Origin: Polyangiaceae bacterium
GTDB lineage: Bacteria > Myxococcota_A > Polyangia > Polyangiales > Polyangiaceae
Length of the DNA stretch: 64,000 bases
Assembly: GCA_016715885.1 (NCBI GenBank)
Contig: JADJXL010000015.1
Span: forward strand, 496,001 to 560,000
Direction of reading: 5' to 3'
Numbering within the stretch: the stretch's first letter is position 1; the number at the start of each line of letters is the position of its first letter. The position numbers were made by a program, and so were the translations under genes. The notes beneath the pieces were generated by a model that made no database searches, had not been told where the DNA came from, and worked only from the letters and a program-made list of their open reading frames with translations. Positions 8,962 to 17,835 of the stretch are shown here, piece by piece.

Positions 8962-9819
8962 ATGATGGCGACTGACGTACTCAAGCAGCAGCACCGCGAG
9001 TTCGAAGAATTGCTGCGCCAAATCGAGACGGCCGAAGATGACGAAGAGCGTGCCGCCCTGCGCGTCGAGCTCGCCGACATGCTTGCAGCTCATACGGCCA
9101 TCGAAGAGGAGCTGTTTTACCCCGCAGCTCTCAACCAACTCGGCCCGGGCTCTCGCATTCGCGAATCGCTGGAAGAGCATGCCGTGATGGATTTTGCGCT
9201 CTACCGTCTCGTGCACGTGAGCGTCGCGGACGAGACGTTCTCCGCCAAGCTCGCGACCCTCAAAGATGTCCTCATGAATCACGTCGAAGAGGAAGAGAGC
9301 GAGCTGTTTCCGCAAGTCGACGGCGAGATGGAACGCCAGGTCCTCGACCAACTCGGCGAAAAGATGACGGCTCGTTTCGAGGAACGGCTGCGTGAAGGTC
9401 ATCGCCCGATTCTCGAGCGCAGCTTGGGCATAGCAGCGCGCCAAGTTGCCGTTTCCGCGCCTGGCGCCAAGAAAGCCGCTCCGTCGCGAAGGCGCCCTGC
9501 CAAGCGGGCAGCAGCCCCCCAGAAGCGAGCTCTCTCGGCCGCGAAACGAGGCACGACGCAGAAGCGCGGAGCTGCAAAGCGCCCGACGAAGAAGGCTGCC
9601 GCCCAAGCGCAGGCGCAAGCACCCGCGAAACAGTCGGCGGGGCGTGCCCAAACCCGCAAAGCACCGGCTCGCGGCGCCCAAGGAGCCCAAGCCCAAAAGA
9701 GCGGTCGTCGCGCCAGCCCGGCGCGCAGCCAATCCGCGACGAAGAAGTCACGCGCAGCCGGCAAGTCCCGCGCGGCCGGCAAGTCCCGCGCAGCGAGCAA
9801 GTCCCGCGCAGCCGGCTGA
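8962..9819 (+). CDS. Hemerythrin HHE-domain protein with histone-H1-like basic tail
   Basis: The first ~150 residues are a hemerythrin-type four-helix bundle with the expected ligands: His11, His44-x3-Glu48 (HTAIEEELFYP), His73 and His107-x3-Glu111 (HVEEEESELFP). Such domains bind a non-haem di-iron centre that senses or binds O2, NO or iron. From about residue 163 to 285 the protein becomes a low-complexity Lys/Arg/Ala/Pro tail resembling eukaryotic histone H1 or bacterial AlgP/Hc1 tails, ending in four copies of KSRAAG/S. This tail should be disordered and could bind DNA or polyanions. An AGGAG sits just upstream of two adjacent ATGs. Aconitase follows after 180 bp on the same strand. Confidence 0.85.
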   Translation: MMATDVLKQQHREFEELLRQIETAEDDEERAALRVELADMLAAHTAIEEELFYPAALNQLGPGSRIRESLEEHAVMDFALYRLVHVSVADETFSAKLATLKDVLMNHVEEEESELFPQVDGEMERQVLDQLGEKMTARFEERLREGHRPILERSLGIAARQVAVSAPGAKKAAPSRRRPAKRAAAPQKRALSAAKRGTTQKRGAAKRPTKKAAAQAQAQAPAKQSAGRAQTRKAPARGAQGAQAQKSGRRASPARSQSATKKSRAAGKSRAAGKSRAASKSRAAG

Positions 9820-9999
9820 CACGTTTCGCCTCGTCCCACCTCGCTTCCGTCCGACCTCTGCACCACGGAAGCCCAAAGCTCCCGACACCAATTCCTCCGC
9901 CAAACCTCTTGCTCTTTGCTCGGTTTCCTGAGAAGCCTTCGCCTGCGGCGCAGGGTCCCGTCCCTTGTTTCGATTCGTGCCGCTCCCCAAGGAGTCACC

Positions 10000-12765
10000 A
10001 TGACGAACAGCTTCGGCGCGAAAGACACGCTCTCGGTTTCCGGCAAGTCGTACACCATCTACCGTCTCCGCAAGCTCGCGGACGACGCAAAGCTCGCACG
10101 ACTCCCCGTCTCCCTTCGCATCCTGCTCGAGAACTTATTGCGGCACGAGGATGGCCGGGTGGTGCGCAAAGAGCACGTCGATGCAGTGCTCGCGTGGGAC
10201 CCCAAAGCCACGCCATCTCAGGAGATCTCGTTTCATCCCGCGCGCGTGCTCCTCCAGGATTTCACCGGCGTCCCCGCGGTCGTGGATCTCGCAGCCATGC
10301 GCGAGGCGTTTGCGGCGATGGGTGGTGACCCGAATCGGATCAATCCGCTTTCGCCCGCGGATCTCGTCATCGATCACTCCGTCGAGGTCAATTCATTCGC
10401 GACCAAAGATTCGCTGCGCAAGAACGCGGAGCTCGAGTACCAACGCAACGACGAGCGCTACGCATTCTTGCGCTGGGGTCAGCAGGCGTTTCAGAACTTC
10501 CGCGTCGTTCCGCCCGACACGGGCATCTGCCATCAAGTGAACCTCGAGTTCCTTGCGCGCGCAGTGATGACCGACGCGTCGGGCGTGGCGTTCCCGGATA
10601 CGCTCGTCGGGACGGATTCGCACACGACGATGATCAATGGTTTGGGTGTCGTGGGATGGGGGGTCGGTGGCATCGAGGCCGAGGCTGCGCTGCTCGGGCA
10701 GCCCGTGACGATGCTGGTTCCGGAAGTCGTGGGCTTCAAGCTCACGGGCAGCTTGCGTGAAGGCGCGACGGCGACGGATCTGGTCTTGACGGTCACCGAA
10801 ATGCTCCGAAAGAAGAAGGTCGTCGGCAAATTCGTCGAATTTTACGGGCCGGGGCTTTCGTCGCTGTCTTTGCCGGATCGCGCGACGATTGCGAACATGG
10901 CGCCCGAATATGGTGCGACGATTGGGTTTTTCCCCATCGACGAAGAAACGCTCTCATATTTGCGTTTTACCGGACGATCGACCGAACAAGTGGCGCTCGT
11001 CGAGGCTTATTGCAAAGAGCAGGGCATTTTCCGCTCGGCCGATATGCCCGATCCGGTGTTCAGCGATTCGCTCGAATTGGACCTTGGTGCGGTCGAGCCG
11101 AGCATTGCGGGGCCGAAGCGTCCGCAGGATCGAATTCGGCTGGCGGTCGCTCGTTCGGCGTATCGCAAGTCGCTTCATGCGATGATCGAGAAGAATTTCG
11201 CGGGCGTGGACAAAGACAAGCTCACGGTGTGGCTCGACGAACCGAGCGCCGACAAACCGACGGACGAAGCCATTGGTGCGCGTATGTTGGTGCGGGACAC
11301 GGTGCTGAAGCCGGTTGCCGTGGAGGATGGGGACACGTCGTACAACATGCGTCATGGTGCGGTTGTGATTGCGGCGATCACGTCGTGCACGAATACGTCG
11401 AACCCGGCCGTGATGCTCGCCGCGGCGCTCGTGGCGAAAAAAGCGGTCGAGCGCGGGCTTTCGGTGAAGCCGTGGGTGAAGACGTCCGTGGCGCCCGGTT
11501 CGCAGGTGGTGGCGGATTATTACGAGGCATCGGGGCTATTGCCGTACCTCGAGGCGCTTGGTTTCCACTTGGTCGGGTATGGTTGCACGACGTGCATTGG
11601 CAATTCGGGGCCGCTTCCGGATGCGATCGTCGATGCAATCAAAAAGGGCGATCTCGTGGCAGCGAGCGTGCTCAGTGGTAATCGCAATTTCGAGGGTCGG
11701 ATCAATCCGTCGGTTCGGATGAACTTCTTGATGTCGCCGCCGCTCGTCGTGGCCTACGCATTGCGTGGGGACATGGATTGGGATCCGCAAAGCGAGCCGG
11801 TGGGCAAGGACAAGAATGGGCAGCCGGTGTATTTGCGCGACATTTGGCCGACGGCGGCGGAGGTGCGCGATACGATTCGCGCTGCGGTGAAGAGCGAGCA
11901 CTTCGTGAAGCGTTACGCGAATGCGCTCGAGGGTGACGACGCTTGGCGAGGGCTGCGGGTTCCCGAGGGACAAACGTTTGCGTGGGATGACAAGTCGACA
12001 TACGTGCGCAAGCCGCCGTTTTTCGACAACCTTGGCAAGCAGGCGGCGGCGCTATCGGACATCCAAGGAGCGCGCGTATTGGCGCTCCTGGGCGATTCCG
12101 TGACGACCGATCACATTTCGCCGGCGGGCAACATTGCCAAGAACAGCCCGGCGGCGCGGTATCTCATGGAACATGGCGTGCAGCCGGGGGATTTCAATTC
12201 GTACGGGGCGCGGCGTGGCAACCATGAAGTGATGATGCGGGGCACGTTTGCGAACATTCGCATCAAGAATGCGCTGCTGGGCGGCGAAGAAGGGCCGAAT
12301 ACGCTGCATTTGCCGGCAGGGACGAAGCTCAGCATTTACGACGCGGCGATGAAGTATGCCGAAGAGAAAGTGCAGCTCGTGGTGATTGCGGGTTCGGAGT
12401 ATGGAACGGGTTCGTCGCGAGATTGGGCGGCGAAGGGCACGAAGTTGCTCGGCGTGCGCGCGGTCATTGCGAAGAGCTTCGAGCGTATTCACCGGTCGAA
12501 CCTGGTGGGTATGGGTGTCTTGCCGCTCGAGTTTGCGGCGGGAGAAGACGCGGCGTCGCTGGGGCTGGATGGGCGCGAGACGTTCGACATTCGCGGCATT
12601 GCGGAGGGCGTGACGCCATTCAAGAAGCTTTCGGTGGTGGCGAAGAAGGCGGACGGCACGACGAAGGAGTTCACGGTGACGGCGCGCATCGATACGCCGA
12701 ACGAGGCGGACTACTACTTGAACGGTGGTATTTTGCAGTACGTGCTGCGGCAGATGGCGAAGTAG
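10000..12765 (+). CDS. acnA: Aconitate hydratase A (AcnA/IRP1 type)
   Basis: This enzyme interconverts citrate and isocitrate through cis-aconitate in the TCA cycle using a [4Fe-4S] cluster. The start ATG has an AAGGAG 5 bp upstream. At 921 aa it matches the AcnA/IRP1 class (about 890-930 aa). Visible hallmarks are VDLAAMREA and the DLVIDHSVEVN substrate strand, GTDSHTTMINGLGVVGWGVGG, the first cluster Cys in AAITSCTNTSNP, the second and third in GYGCTTCIGNSGP, and the C-terminal swivel domain with GDSVTTDHISPAG and AGSEYGTGSSRDWAAKG. The full length is present with no break. A large palindromic element follows the stop codon. Confidence 0.97.
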   Translation: MTNSFGAKDTLSVSGKSYTIYRLRKLADDAKLARLPVSLRILLENLLRHEDGRVVRKEHVDAVLAWDPKATPSQEISFHPARVLLQDFTGVPAVVDLAAMREAFAAMGGDPNRINPLSPADLVIDHSVEVNSFATKDSLRKNAELEYQRNDERYAFLRWGQQAFQNFRVVPPDTGICHQVNLEFLARAVMTDASGVAFPDTLVGTDSHTTMINGLGVVGWGVGGIEAEAALLGQPVTMLVPEVVGFKLTGSLREGATATDLVLTVTEMLRKKKVVGKFVEFYGPGLSSLSLPDRATIANMAPEYGATIGFFPIDEETLSYLRFTGRSTEQVALVEAYCKEQGIFRSADMPDPVFSDSLELDLGAVEPSIAGPKRPQDRIRLAVARSAYRKSLHAMIEKNFAGVDKDKLTVWLDEPSADKPTDEAIGARMLVRDTVLKPVAVEDGDTSYNMRHGAVVIAAITSCTNTSNPAVMLAAALVAKKAVERGLSVKPWVKTSVAPGSQVVADYYEASGLLPYLEALGFHLVGYGCTTCIGNSGPLPDAIVDAIKKGDLVAASVLSGNRNFEGRINPSVRMNFLMSPPLVVAYALRGDMDWDPQSEPVGKDKNGQPVYLRDIWPTAAEVRDTIRAAVKSEHFVKRYANALEGDDAWRGLRVPEGQTFAWDDKSTYVRKPPFFDNLGKQAAALSDIQGARVLALLGDSVTTDHISPAGNIAKNSPAARYLMEHGVQPGDFNSYGARRGNHEVMMRGTFANIRIKNALLGGEEGPNTLHLPAGTKLSIYDAAMKYAEEKVQLVVIAGSEYGTGSSRDWAAKGTKLLGVRAVIAKSFERIHRSNLVGMGVLPLEFAAGEDAASLGLDGRETFDIRGIAEGVTPFKKLSVVAKKADGTTKEFTVTARIDTPNEADYYLNGGILQYVLRQMAK

Positions 12766-12778
12766 CGTTACCGTTCCG

Positions 12779-12995
12779 GTTGTAAGCCGAAGCGGTTTTC
12801 ACGCACGCGTGTTCTGGGTTGTAAGCCCGGCCGAAGCCCGGTTTTCACGCACACGCGGGACCCCGAACTCGCCCCCTTCGGGGGCTCAAACAGCGGGGTC
12901 CCCCCCGCGTGCGCATGAAAATCCGGGCTTCGCCCTATTTCATGAGCCGTGGCTTCTCGCGTGCGCGTGAAAATCCGGGCTTCGCCCTATTTCAT
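12779..12995. repeat. Nested palindromic/direct repeat element downstream of aconitase
   Basis: Two 36-bp direct copies (12908-12943 and 12960-12995) differ at one base; each contains GAAAATCCGGGCTTCGCC. The inverted version (GAAGCCCGGTTTTCACGCAC) lies at about 12833-12852, with a weaker relative near 12788. The inverted copy and the first direct copy enclose a CCCC...GGGG extension and a small inner hairpin (GCCCCCTTCGGGGGC, about 12871-12885), giving one long foldable structure. It could terminate transcription or stabilise the acnA mRNA end, or it may be a mobile-type REP/MITE relic. I see no other copy in the window. Confidence 0.7.
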
Positions 12996-13066
12996 CCAAA
13001 ATTCTTTGTCACGCTTGCCGAGGTGCTGCGTTCTCCCGTTTGAAACGCTCGGAAACGGAGGAGAAC

Positions 13067-13543
13067 ATGAAAAGCATCGTAACGGCGCTGTTGGTGGTTG
13101 TGGCGGGTTCGCTTTTGGCTTGTGGCGGGGCAGGGGGGCAGCAAGAGACCGAGACGGCGGCGGGGCAGCAGGCGAGCGGCGGGGCGGATATGGAGGCTGT
13201 TTGTCGCGATTCGTTTGCGCGGCAGCGGACATGCACGGACGACTTCATTCCGGCGCTGGTGGATGCGCGGATCGAGCTGGATTTGCCAGCGGGGATTGCG
13301 GCGGAGGGGCAAAAGGAAGGGGGCCGGGATGCATTGATCACGCAAGCGAAGGCGGAATGGGCGAACGACTCCGAGCCCGCGGCGGTGGCGGCGCAATGCA
13401 AGGACATGGCGGGGAAGATGCCGGCCGAGCAAAAAGCGGAAGTTTCTGCTGAATTTTCGAAGTGTTTGGCATCGAGCGATTGCAAAGCGCACGTCGAGTG
13501 CGTGATGCCGATCACGAAAAAGATGCTGAGCATGAAGAAATAG
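13067..13543 (+). CDS. Small Cys-containing lipoprotein, 158 aa
   Basis: The start is fixed by GGAGGAG five bases upstream of the ATG. A signal peptide ends in a lipobox (SLLACG). The mature protein has a short Gly/Gln/Thr linker and a helical domain with six Cys (VCRDSF, RTCTDDF, AQCKDM, KCLASSDCKAHVECV) that can pair as disulfides. Helical Cys-rich lipoproteins of this kind are frequent in Polyangiales, but I know of no assigned function. Its codons are very G-ending. It is followed by a likely terminator hairpin at 13572. Confidence 0.75.
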   Translation: MKSIVTALLVVVAGSLLACGGAGGQQETETAAGQQASGGADMEAVCRDSFARQRTCTDDFIPALVDARIELDLPAGIAAEGQKEGGRDALITQAKAEWANDSEPAAVAAQCKDMAGKMPAEQKAEVSAEFSKCLASSDCKAHVECVMPITKKMLSMKK

Positions 13544-13571
13544 CGGGCGGACTTCATTGTTGCGCGAGATC

Positions 13572-13614
13572 CCGGCTCGCTCGGGGGGCGAGCCGGTTGC
13601 TACCAGTCTTTTTT
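13572..13614 (+). terminator. Probable intrinsic terminator
   Basis: A perfect 9-bp stem (CCGGCTCGC at 13572-13580 with GCGAGCCGG at 13588-13596) with a 7-nt loop lies 28 bp after the lipoprotein stop codon. A run of six T follows at 13609-13614. The 12-nt gap between stem and T run is longer than usual, so efficiency is uncertain. The remaining sequence up to 13848 is noticeably more AT-rich than its surroundings and shows no gene. Confidence 0.55.
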
Positions 13615-13848
13615 GGTTAAATCTTGAGCTTTCGGGGCGCCTCGGCTGTGAATGCATACATGTGCCTACGTTGTGCGATAAATTGACGATAAATTGTTTG
13701 GCGCGACAATAATGGGGTTGTCAGGAAAAGCCATTGACGCATGCGTTGGGTGTTGGTCACGTAAAACCCTACTATGGGGCGCCGCTTCGTGTGAATCCGC
13801 GCGACATTTCGCTGGCCAATCGTTTGTTCGTGCGGTAAGGTGGGAGGC

Positions 13849-14427
13849 ATGAGCGACGCTGCCGAGAAGCTGCGGATGCCGGCTGCCGAGTACCTTGCGT
13901 GGGAGCGCGAGCAGCCGGAGAAGCACGAGTATCATCTGGGCGAGATCTTCGCGATGGCGGGCGGGAGTCATCGCCATAATTTCCTGTCGACTGCGGTTGC
14001 TGCGGAGCTCCGCGCATGTTTGCGTGGAAAACCGTGTCAGGTGTTTTCATCCGACCAACGGATATCGGCCGCACAAGGTGAGCGGTACGTGTACGCGGAT
14101 GCGGTCGTCACTTGTGGCGGTGTGCGAACTGAGCCGGGCGCGAAGGACGTTCTCGCCAATCCCATGATCATCGTCGAAGTTTTGTCACGCAGCACCGAGA
14201 CGTTCGATCGGGGCGACAAATGGGGCGCGTATCAACGTCTCCCGTCATTGACTGATTTTTTGCTGGTGGCTCAATCGGCCGCGCGCATCGAACATTACCA
14301 ACGGCAATCCGATGGCTCGTGGCGGTATTTGCTCGTCGAAGCAGGTGGCTCGATAACGTTGTCCAATGGGGCTAGTTTGTCCGTGGACGATATCTATGCC
14401 GGCGCGTTCGAGCTTGCGGGCGAGTGA
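13849..14427 (+). CDS. Uma2-family (DUF820) putative endonuclease, 192 aa
   Basis: It has the family's PD-(D/E)xK-fold pattern: MPAAEYLAWEREQPEKHEYHLGEIFAMAGG at the N-terminus (read here in two parts), a helix HRHNFLSTAVAAELRACL, the strand VYADAVVTCGG, and IIVEVLSRSTETFDRGDKWGAYQRLPSL. GGGAGG six bases upstream supports the ATG. It differs clearly from the copy at 7882, so the two are paralogues of separate subgroups rather than a recent duplication. The product should be cytoplasmic. It converges on the next gene with a 34-bp gap. Confidence 0.88.
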   Translation: MSDAAEKLRMPAAEYLAWEREQPEKHEYHLGEIFAMAGGSHRHNFLSTAVAAELRACLRGKPCQVFSSDQRISAAQGERYVYADAVVTCGGVRTEPGAKDVLANPMIIVEVLSRSTETFDRGDKWGAYQRLPSLTDFLLVAQSAARIEHYQRQSDGSWRYLLVEAGGSITLSNGASLSVDDIYAGAFELAGE

Positions 14428-14461
14428 CGCATTCGTGTGTCTTGGGTCGGGTCAATAACCC

Positions 14462-15283
14462 CTACCCACACTTGCACCCGACGTACGTGCTCGTAAACAA
14501 GACCCGTTCGCGCACTTCGTCGTGACAAACCGGACAAAGGTCCCCCAATTGAAGCGGCTTTGACGGCTTCTTCGGCTCGGGCGGCGTCGATACCGCCGCC
14601 GCGACCGGCGACCCATTCACCGCAAGCGGCGTCATCGCTGGCTGCATCCCGGCCGGCACCTGAATCTGAAGCGCCGGCGGCTGCGCGTGCTGCTGTAATG
14701 GCAAAAATTCACACAACGTCGCCCGCCGATACCCCGACGCTTGAATGCGACTGAATTGCGGCGACGTCAAAATGTCGTTCTTGCACGTCACCGGCAAAAT
14801 CGGTTTGTCCATCCGCAAATACACCGTCTCCACCGTATACAACGCCGGATCCGTCATACGCGGATCGTCCGGCGTGCACACCTTGTGGGTAAATGCATGA
14901 ATCAACAAATCCAAATCCGTCTGCTTCGTCTTCGAATGACGCGACCCGTCCACGAGCAAAATGCCATTGCCGTATGACATCGCCGTCAGCCAAAAGCCCC
15001 CGCCTGCCGTGTGATAACCACTCACCGACCACTTGTACCCACGCAGCGACCGCACGTGCGCGCTCGCTTCACGCGCGAGCGCATACCCATCCATCCCCGC
15101 CGGAAGCGTGCTCGAAAGCGCTCCCACGTGATGCATCAAGCAGTCGTGACACGACACGCAAATGACCTTCTCGAGCGGCTTGTTCGGATCCAAGCAGACA
15201 TAGGTCGGCTGCTCGGATTCATAACACCCGGACAAACATAGATGAGACTCGATTTCAGAAACGAACGGCGCGGGGAGCGTCAT
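14462..15283 (-). CDS. Hypothetical Cys-motif protein, 273 aa
   Basis: I do not recognise a family. The ATG at 15283 gives a product without a signal peptide; the frame continues upstream to 15364 without protein-like residues. Visible features are two CxxCH motifs (CVSCH near residue 42 and CPVCH near the C-terminus), a closing CKCG, and a Pro/Ala-rich linker (PPEPKKPSKP) before the last segment. Without export signals these are more likely zinc-binding (the last looks like CPVCH...CKC zinc-ribbon-like) than haem-binding. The middle part (YKWSVSGYHTAGGGFWLTAMSYGNGILLVDG, two overlapping strands) looks like a globular enzyme or toxin-like fold. Moderate confidence that it is a real gene. Confidence 0.55.
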   Translation of the reverse strand: MTLPAPFVSEIESHLCLSGCYESEQPTYVCLDPNKPLEKVICVSCHDCLMHHVGALSSTLPAGMDGYALAREASAHVRSLRGYKWSVSGYHTAGGGFWLTAMSYGNGILLVDGSRHSKTKQTDLDLLIHAFTHKVCTPDDPRMTDPALYTVETVYLRMDKPILPVTCKNDILTSPQFSRIQASGYRRATLCEFLPLQQHAQPPALQIQVPAGMQPAMTPLAVNGSPVAAAVSTPPEPKKPSKPLQLGDLCPVCHDEVRERVLFTSTYVGCKCG

Positions 15284-15375
15284 GGCCCGAGTATATACGC
15301 GAATCGGCGCAAAGTGCACCCTCGAATCGAATGCAATCGAGCCGCGTTCATCCAAGACGGACAAACTGGATTCGA

Positions 15376-15600
15376 GAACGGGCCTGGGCTTGCGCGCTCG
15401 CTTCGCGCGCCGTTCAGTTCAGAAAAAGGCAAAATCGGGGGGTATGGGGGGGCCGAGCCTCGCCGTGTTTTTGTGCGAAGCGCAAAAACACCGGGAGGCG
15501 AGCCTCGGCCCCCCCATCGTAAACAAGACTCTCGCGAGCGCGCGTCCCACGCGCGTGAAGCGAGCGTGCAAATCTTGGCCCGGATTCAAAGCCCGGATTC
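15376..15600. repeat. Dispersed nested palindrome, copy 1 (family A)
   Basis: The core is an almost perfect inverted repeat: ATGGGGGGGCCGAGCCTCGC (from about 15444) against GCGAGCCTCGGCCCCCCCAT (to about 15516), with TGTTTTTG/CGCAAAAACA inside. An outer pair, GGGCTTGCGCGCTCGCTTCG (about 15388) and CGCGTGAAGCGAGCGTGCAA (about 15552), encloses it. The right half (CCATCGTAAAC, then CGCGCGTCCCACGCGCG, then GAAGCGAGCGT) recurs at 31949-32068. It fills the gap between two minus-strand genes and contains no gene. Confidence 0.75.
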
Positions 15601-15611
15601 AAACCGAACGG

Positions 15612-16862
15612 TCAGCGCTCCACGCGCTCAGGCAGGCCGAGCGCAATACGACGCAACAAATCCAGCACGGCATACGCCGCCGCAATTTGCACTTCTTCCC
15701 GTTCTCCCTGAAAAACCTTGTGACGCACGATCGTGCCACCAGGATGCGCCACCGCCCAATACACGAGCCCGACTGGTTTTTCCTGGCTACCTCCCGTCGG
15801 CCCAGCAATGCCCGTCACGCCGAGCCCGACGTCGCATTCACATACCCGCCGAACTCCCTCGGCCATCTCCGCCGCCACTTCCGCCGAAACCGCTCCATGC
15901 CCCCGCAGCGTATCCTCGGAAACGCCCAACAAACGCGTCTTGGCCGAATTCGCATACGTGACCGCACCACCCACGAAGTAATCGCTCGCCGGATGACGCG
16001 TCAATTTGTGCGCAATGAGCCCGCCCGTACACGATTCCGCCAATGCCAATCGATAACCACGGCCCCGCACCGCCCGCCCCACCATTTCGGCAAACGATTC
16101 GTCCCCTTCACCATACACCACATCTCCCAGTCGACCGCGCACGTCCGCAGCCGCACGTATCGCCACCTCGCGCGCAACGTCCCGATTCGACGCACGCGCA
16201 TGCACCTTCACGTCCACCTCGGGGAAATGCACGCGATACCCAAGCGTCACGCCCGCATGCGTCCCCTCGACCCCCGCAAGCGCCTGCCCCACGAGACTCT
16301 CGCCGAGACCGTATGAGCGCAAACGAATTTGGAAGGTGTTGTTCGGTGCCGACGGACGAATGCGAGGCAGCACTTGCTCCGTGAACATGCGCTTCATCTC
16401 GCGCGGCACGCCCGGAAGGAAAAACAGCGGCGTGTCGCCAATCGCGACGGAAAACCCCGGAGCCGTCCCGATCGCGTTCGGCAAAACCGCCGCACCCGAA
16501 GGCAAGTCCGCTTGCTTTTCGTGACCTGCGTTGACCGTGCGACCTCGCCCCTCGACGCGACGACGTATCGCCATGAGCGCGTTTTCATCGCGCACGACCG
16601 GTACGCCCGCCGCGGCCGCCGCCGCGATCGCCGTGATGTCGTCCGTCGTGGGACCAAGACCTCCGGTCACCACCACGAGTCTGTGCTTCGAGGCAAACGC
16701 CTGCATGCTCGCGACCATGCGATCCAAGTCGTCCGCGATCGTAAGCGATTCGCTGACGTTGAATCCCGCAGCCGTGAGCTCGGCAGAGAGCCAAGCAGCG
16801 TTTGTATTGACAATCTCACCACGGGTGAGCTCGGTCCCGATCGAGAGGATCGCGGCAGTCAT
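15612..16862 (-). CDS. cinA: CinA-family protein (nicotinamide-nucleotide amidohydrolase / competence-damage protein)
   Basis: Full-length CinA of 416 aa with both domains. Residues about 1-170 form the MoCF/molybdopterin-binding-like domain (ILSIGTELTRGEIVNTNAAWL, VVTGGLGPTTDD, LFFLPGVPREM). Residues about 250-410 form the CinA C-terminal/PncC domain (ALAESCTGGLIAHKLT, GGAVTYANSAKTRLLGV, GVTGIAGPTGG), which deamidates nicotinamide mononucleotide in pyridine-nucleotide recycling. I chose the ATG giving MTAAILSIGTE because the family begins there; four extra codons upstream are also open. It is separated from the ccm operon end by 55 bp on the same strand. Confidence 0.93.
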   Translation of the reverse strand: MTAAILSIGTELTRGEIVNTNAAWLSAELTAAGFNVSESLTIADDLDRMVASMQAFASKHRLVVVTGGLGPTTDDITAIAAAAAAGVPVVRDENALMAIRRRVEGRGRTVNAGHEKQADLPSGAAVLPNAIGTAPGFSVAIGDTPLFFLPGVPREMKRMFTEQVLPRIRPSAPNNTFQIRLRSYGLGESLVGQALAGVEGTHAGVTLGYRVHFPEVDVKVHARASNRDVAREVAIRAAADVRGRLGDVVYGEGDESFAEMVGRAVRGRGYRLALAESCTGGLIAHKLTRHPASDYFVGGAVTYANSAKTRLLGVSEDTLRGHGAVSAEVAAEMAEGVRRVCECDVGLGVTGIAGPTGGSQEKPVGLVYWAVAHPGGTIVRHKVFQGEREEVQIAAAYAVLDLLRRIALGLPERVER

Positions 16863-16917
16863 GGGACCGAGCACTCTAATGCAGGAATGCCGCGTGACGA
16901 GTTTTCTTCACACTCGA

Positions 16918-17835
16918 TCAACGCGATCGTTCGGGACCGCCAGCCGAAGCGAGCGGGTAGACGCATCGGAAACCAACATCCGCGAGCCGGCTTTTGGCAG
17001 CGAGCTGACGCCTGTGCCAACTGCGCAGCGCGCTCGCCGCACCGTCCGTGAACGAGCCGCCCCGAACATCGACGAGGGCCGCGTCGGCGCTCGACGGCGC
17101 CGTCCACTCCGCAACGTTGCCCGCAAGATCGTGCACGCCATCGGGTGAAACGCCATCCGGATGGGAGCCGGTGATCTCGGACCCGGTCGCACCCATCGCA
17201 CATGGCCCACGCACGAGGCCCCACGCGGCGCGCCGACAAACGGCCCCCGTGTCGCCCCACGCGTAACGCCGTCCCTGAGGGCCCGCCGCAGCAAACGCAA
17301 GCTGCTCGGCCGACGGCAAGCTGCCACCCGCCCACGCGCAAAACCGCGCAGCTTCGGCCTGCGTGATCCACCCCAAAGCTCGACCTGGCTCGCCCGAGAA
17401 GCTTTTCGTGTCCACACACGCCGACGCCACCACGCACTCCAAGTAACGATCCTCGTTCACCTCGTACGCGTCGATCGCAAACGAGGGCACATCCACCGTG
17501 CGCGGCGTGACCTGCCCTTGCGCCTCCCAGTCGCCCGGTCCTATCCGCAACACGCCGCCTGTGATCGGCACGATGCGCGCCGGCGCAACACAGCCCAGCT
17601 TGGTCACCGTGAGCCCCACGGCGCATTGGCTCGGCTCACCGACACATCGATCACCTTCGAGGTGTTGGCCTTCGCCACAACAGCGCGGCCCGAGCAGCAC
17701 CATGCCTGCCGCGCAACGCGACGGCGGCGCCGAACGCTCGAGCGCCGCGACGACCACCAGGGCAAACGCGACCACGCCGAGGACAAACCCTACGGCGATG
17801 AACTTTTTCCGCCTGGCGTCAGCTTGCTCCACCCT
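16918..17835 (-). CDS. Membrane-anchored SUMF1/formylglycine-generating-enzyme-like protein
   Basis: The likely start is a GTG at 17835 that overlaps the end of the upstream gene by 17 bp and is preceded by GGGCGGGAG; earlier residues in the open frame are the shadow of that upstream gene. The 305-aa product has an N-terminal transmembrane helix (FIAVGFVLGVVAFALVVVAAL), a short Cys-rich region, then a FGE-sulfatase domain (about 110-295). That domain is shown by FAIDAYEVNEDRYLECV, ITQAEAARFCAWAGGSLPSAEQ, RRYAWGD, GVHDLAGNVAEWT, VRGGSF and DVGFRCV. Most bacterial members modify or bind other proteins. It is the last gene of the ccmF operon, so a role near cytochrome maturation is possible but unproven. 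Confidence 0.85.
   Translation of the reverse strand, partial: RVEQADARRKKFIAVGFVLGVVAFALVVVAALERSAPPSRCAAGMVLLGPRCCGEGQHLEGDRCVGEPSQCAVGLTVTKLGCVAPARIVPITGGVLRIGPGDWEAQGQVTPRTVDVPSFAIDAYEVNEDRYLECVVASACVDTKSFSGEPGRALGWITQAEAARFCAWAGGSLPSAEQLAFAAAGPQGRRYAWGDTGAVCRRAAWGLVRGPCAMGATGSEITGSHPDGVSPDGVHDLAGNVAEWTAPSSADAALVDVRGGSFTDGAASALRSWHRRQLAAKSRLADVGFRCVYPLASAGGPERSR

Noticed and set aside
14462..15283. c-type cytochrome call from CxxCH motifs
   Set aside because: No signal peptide; zinc binding is more likely.
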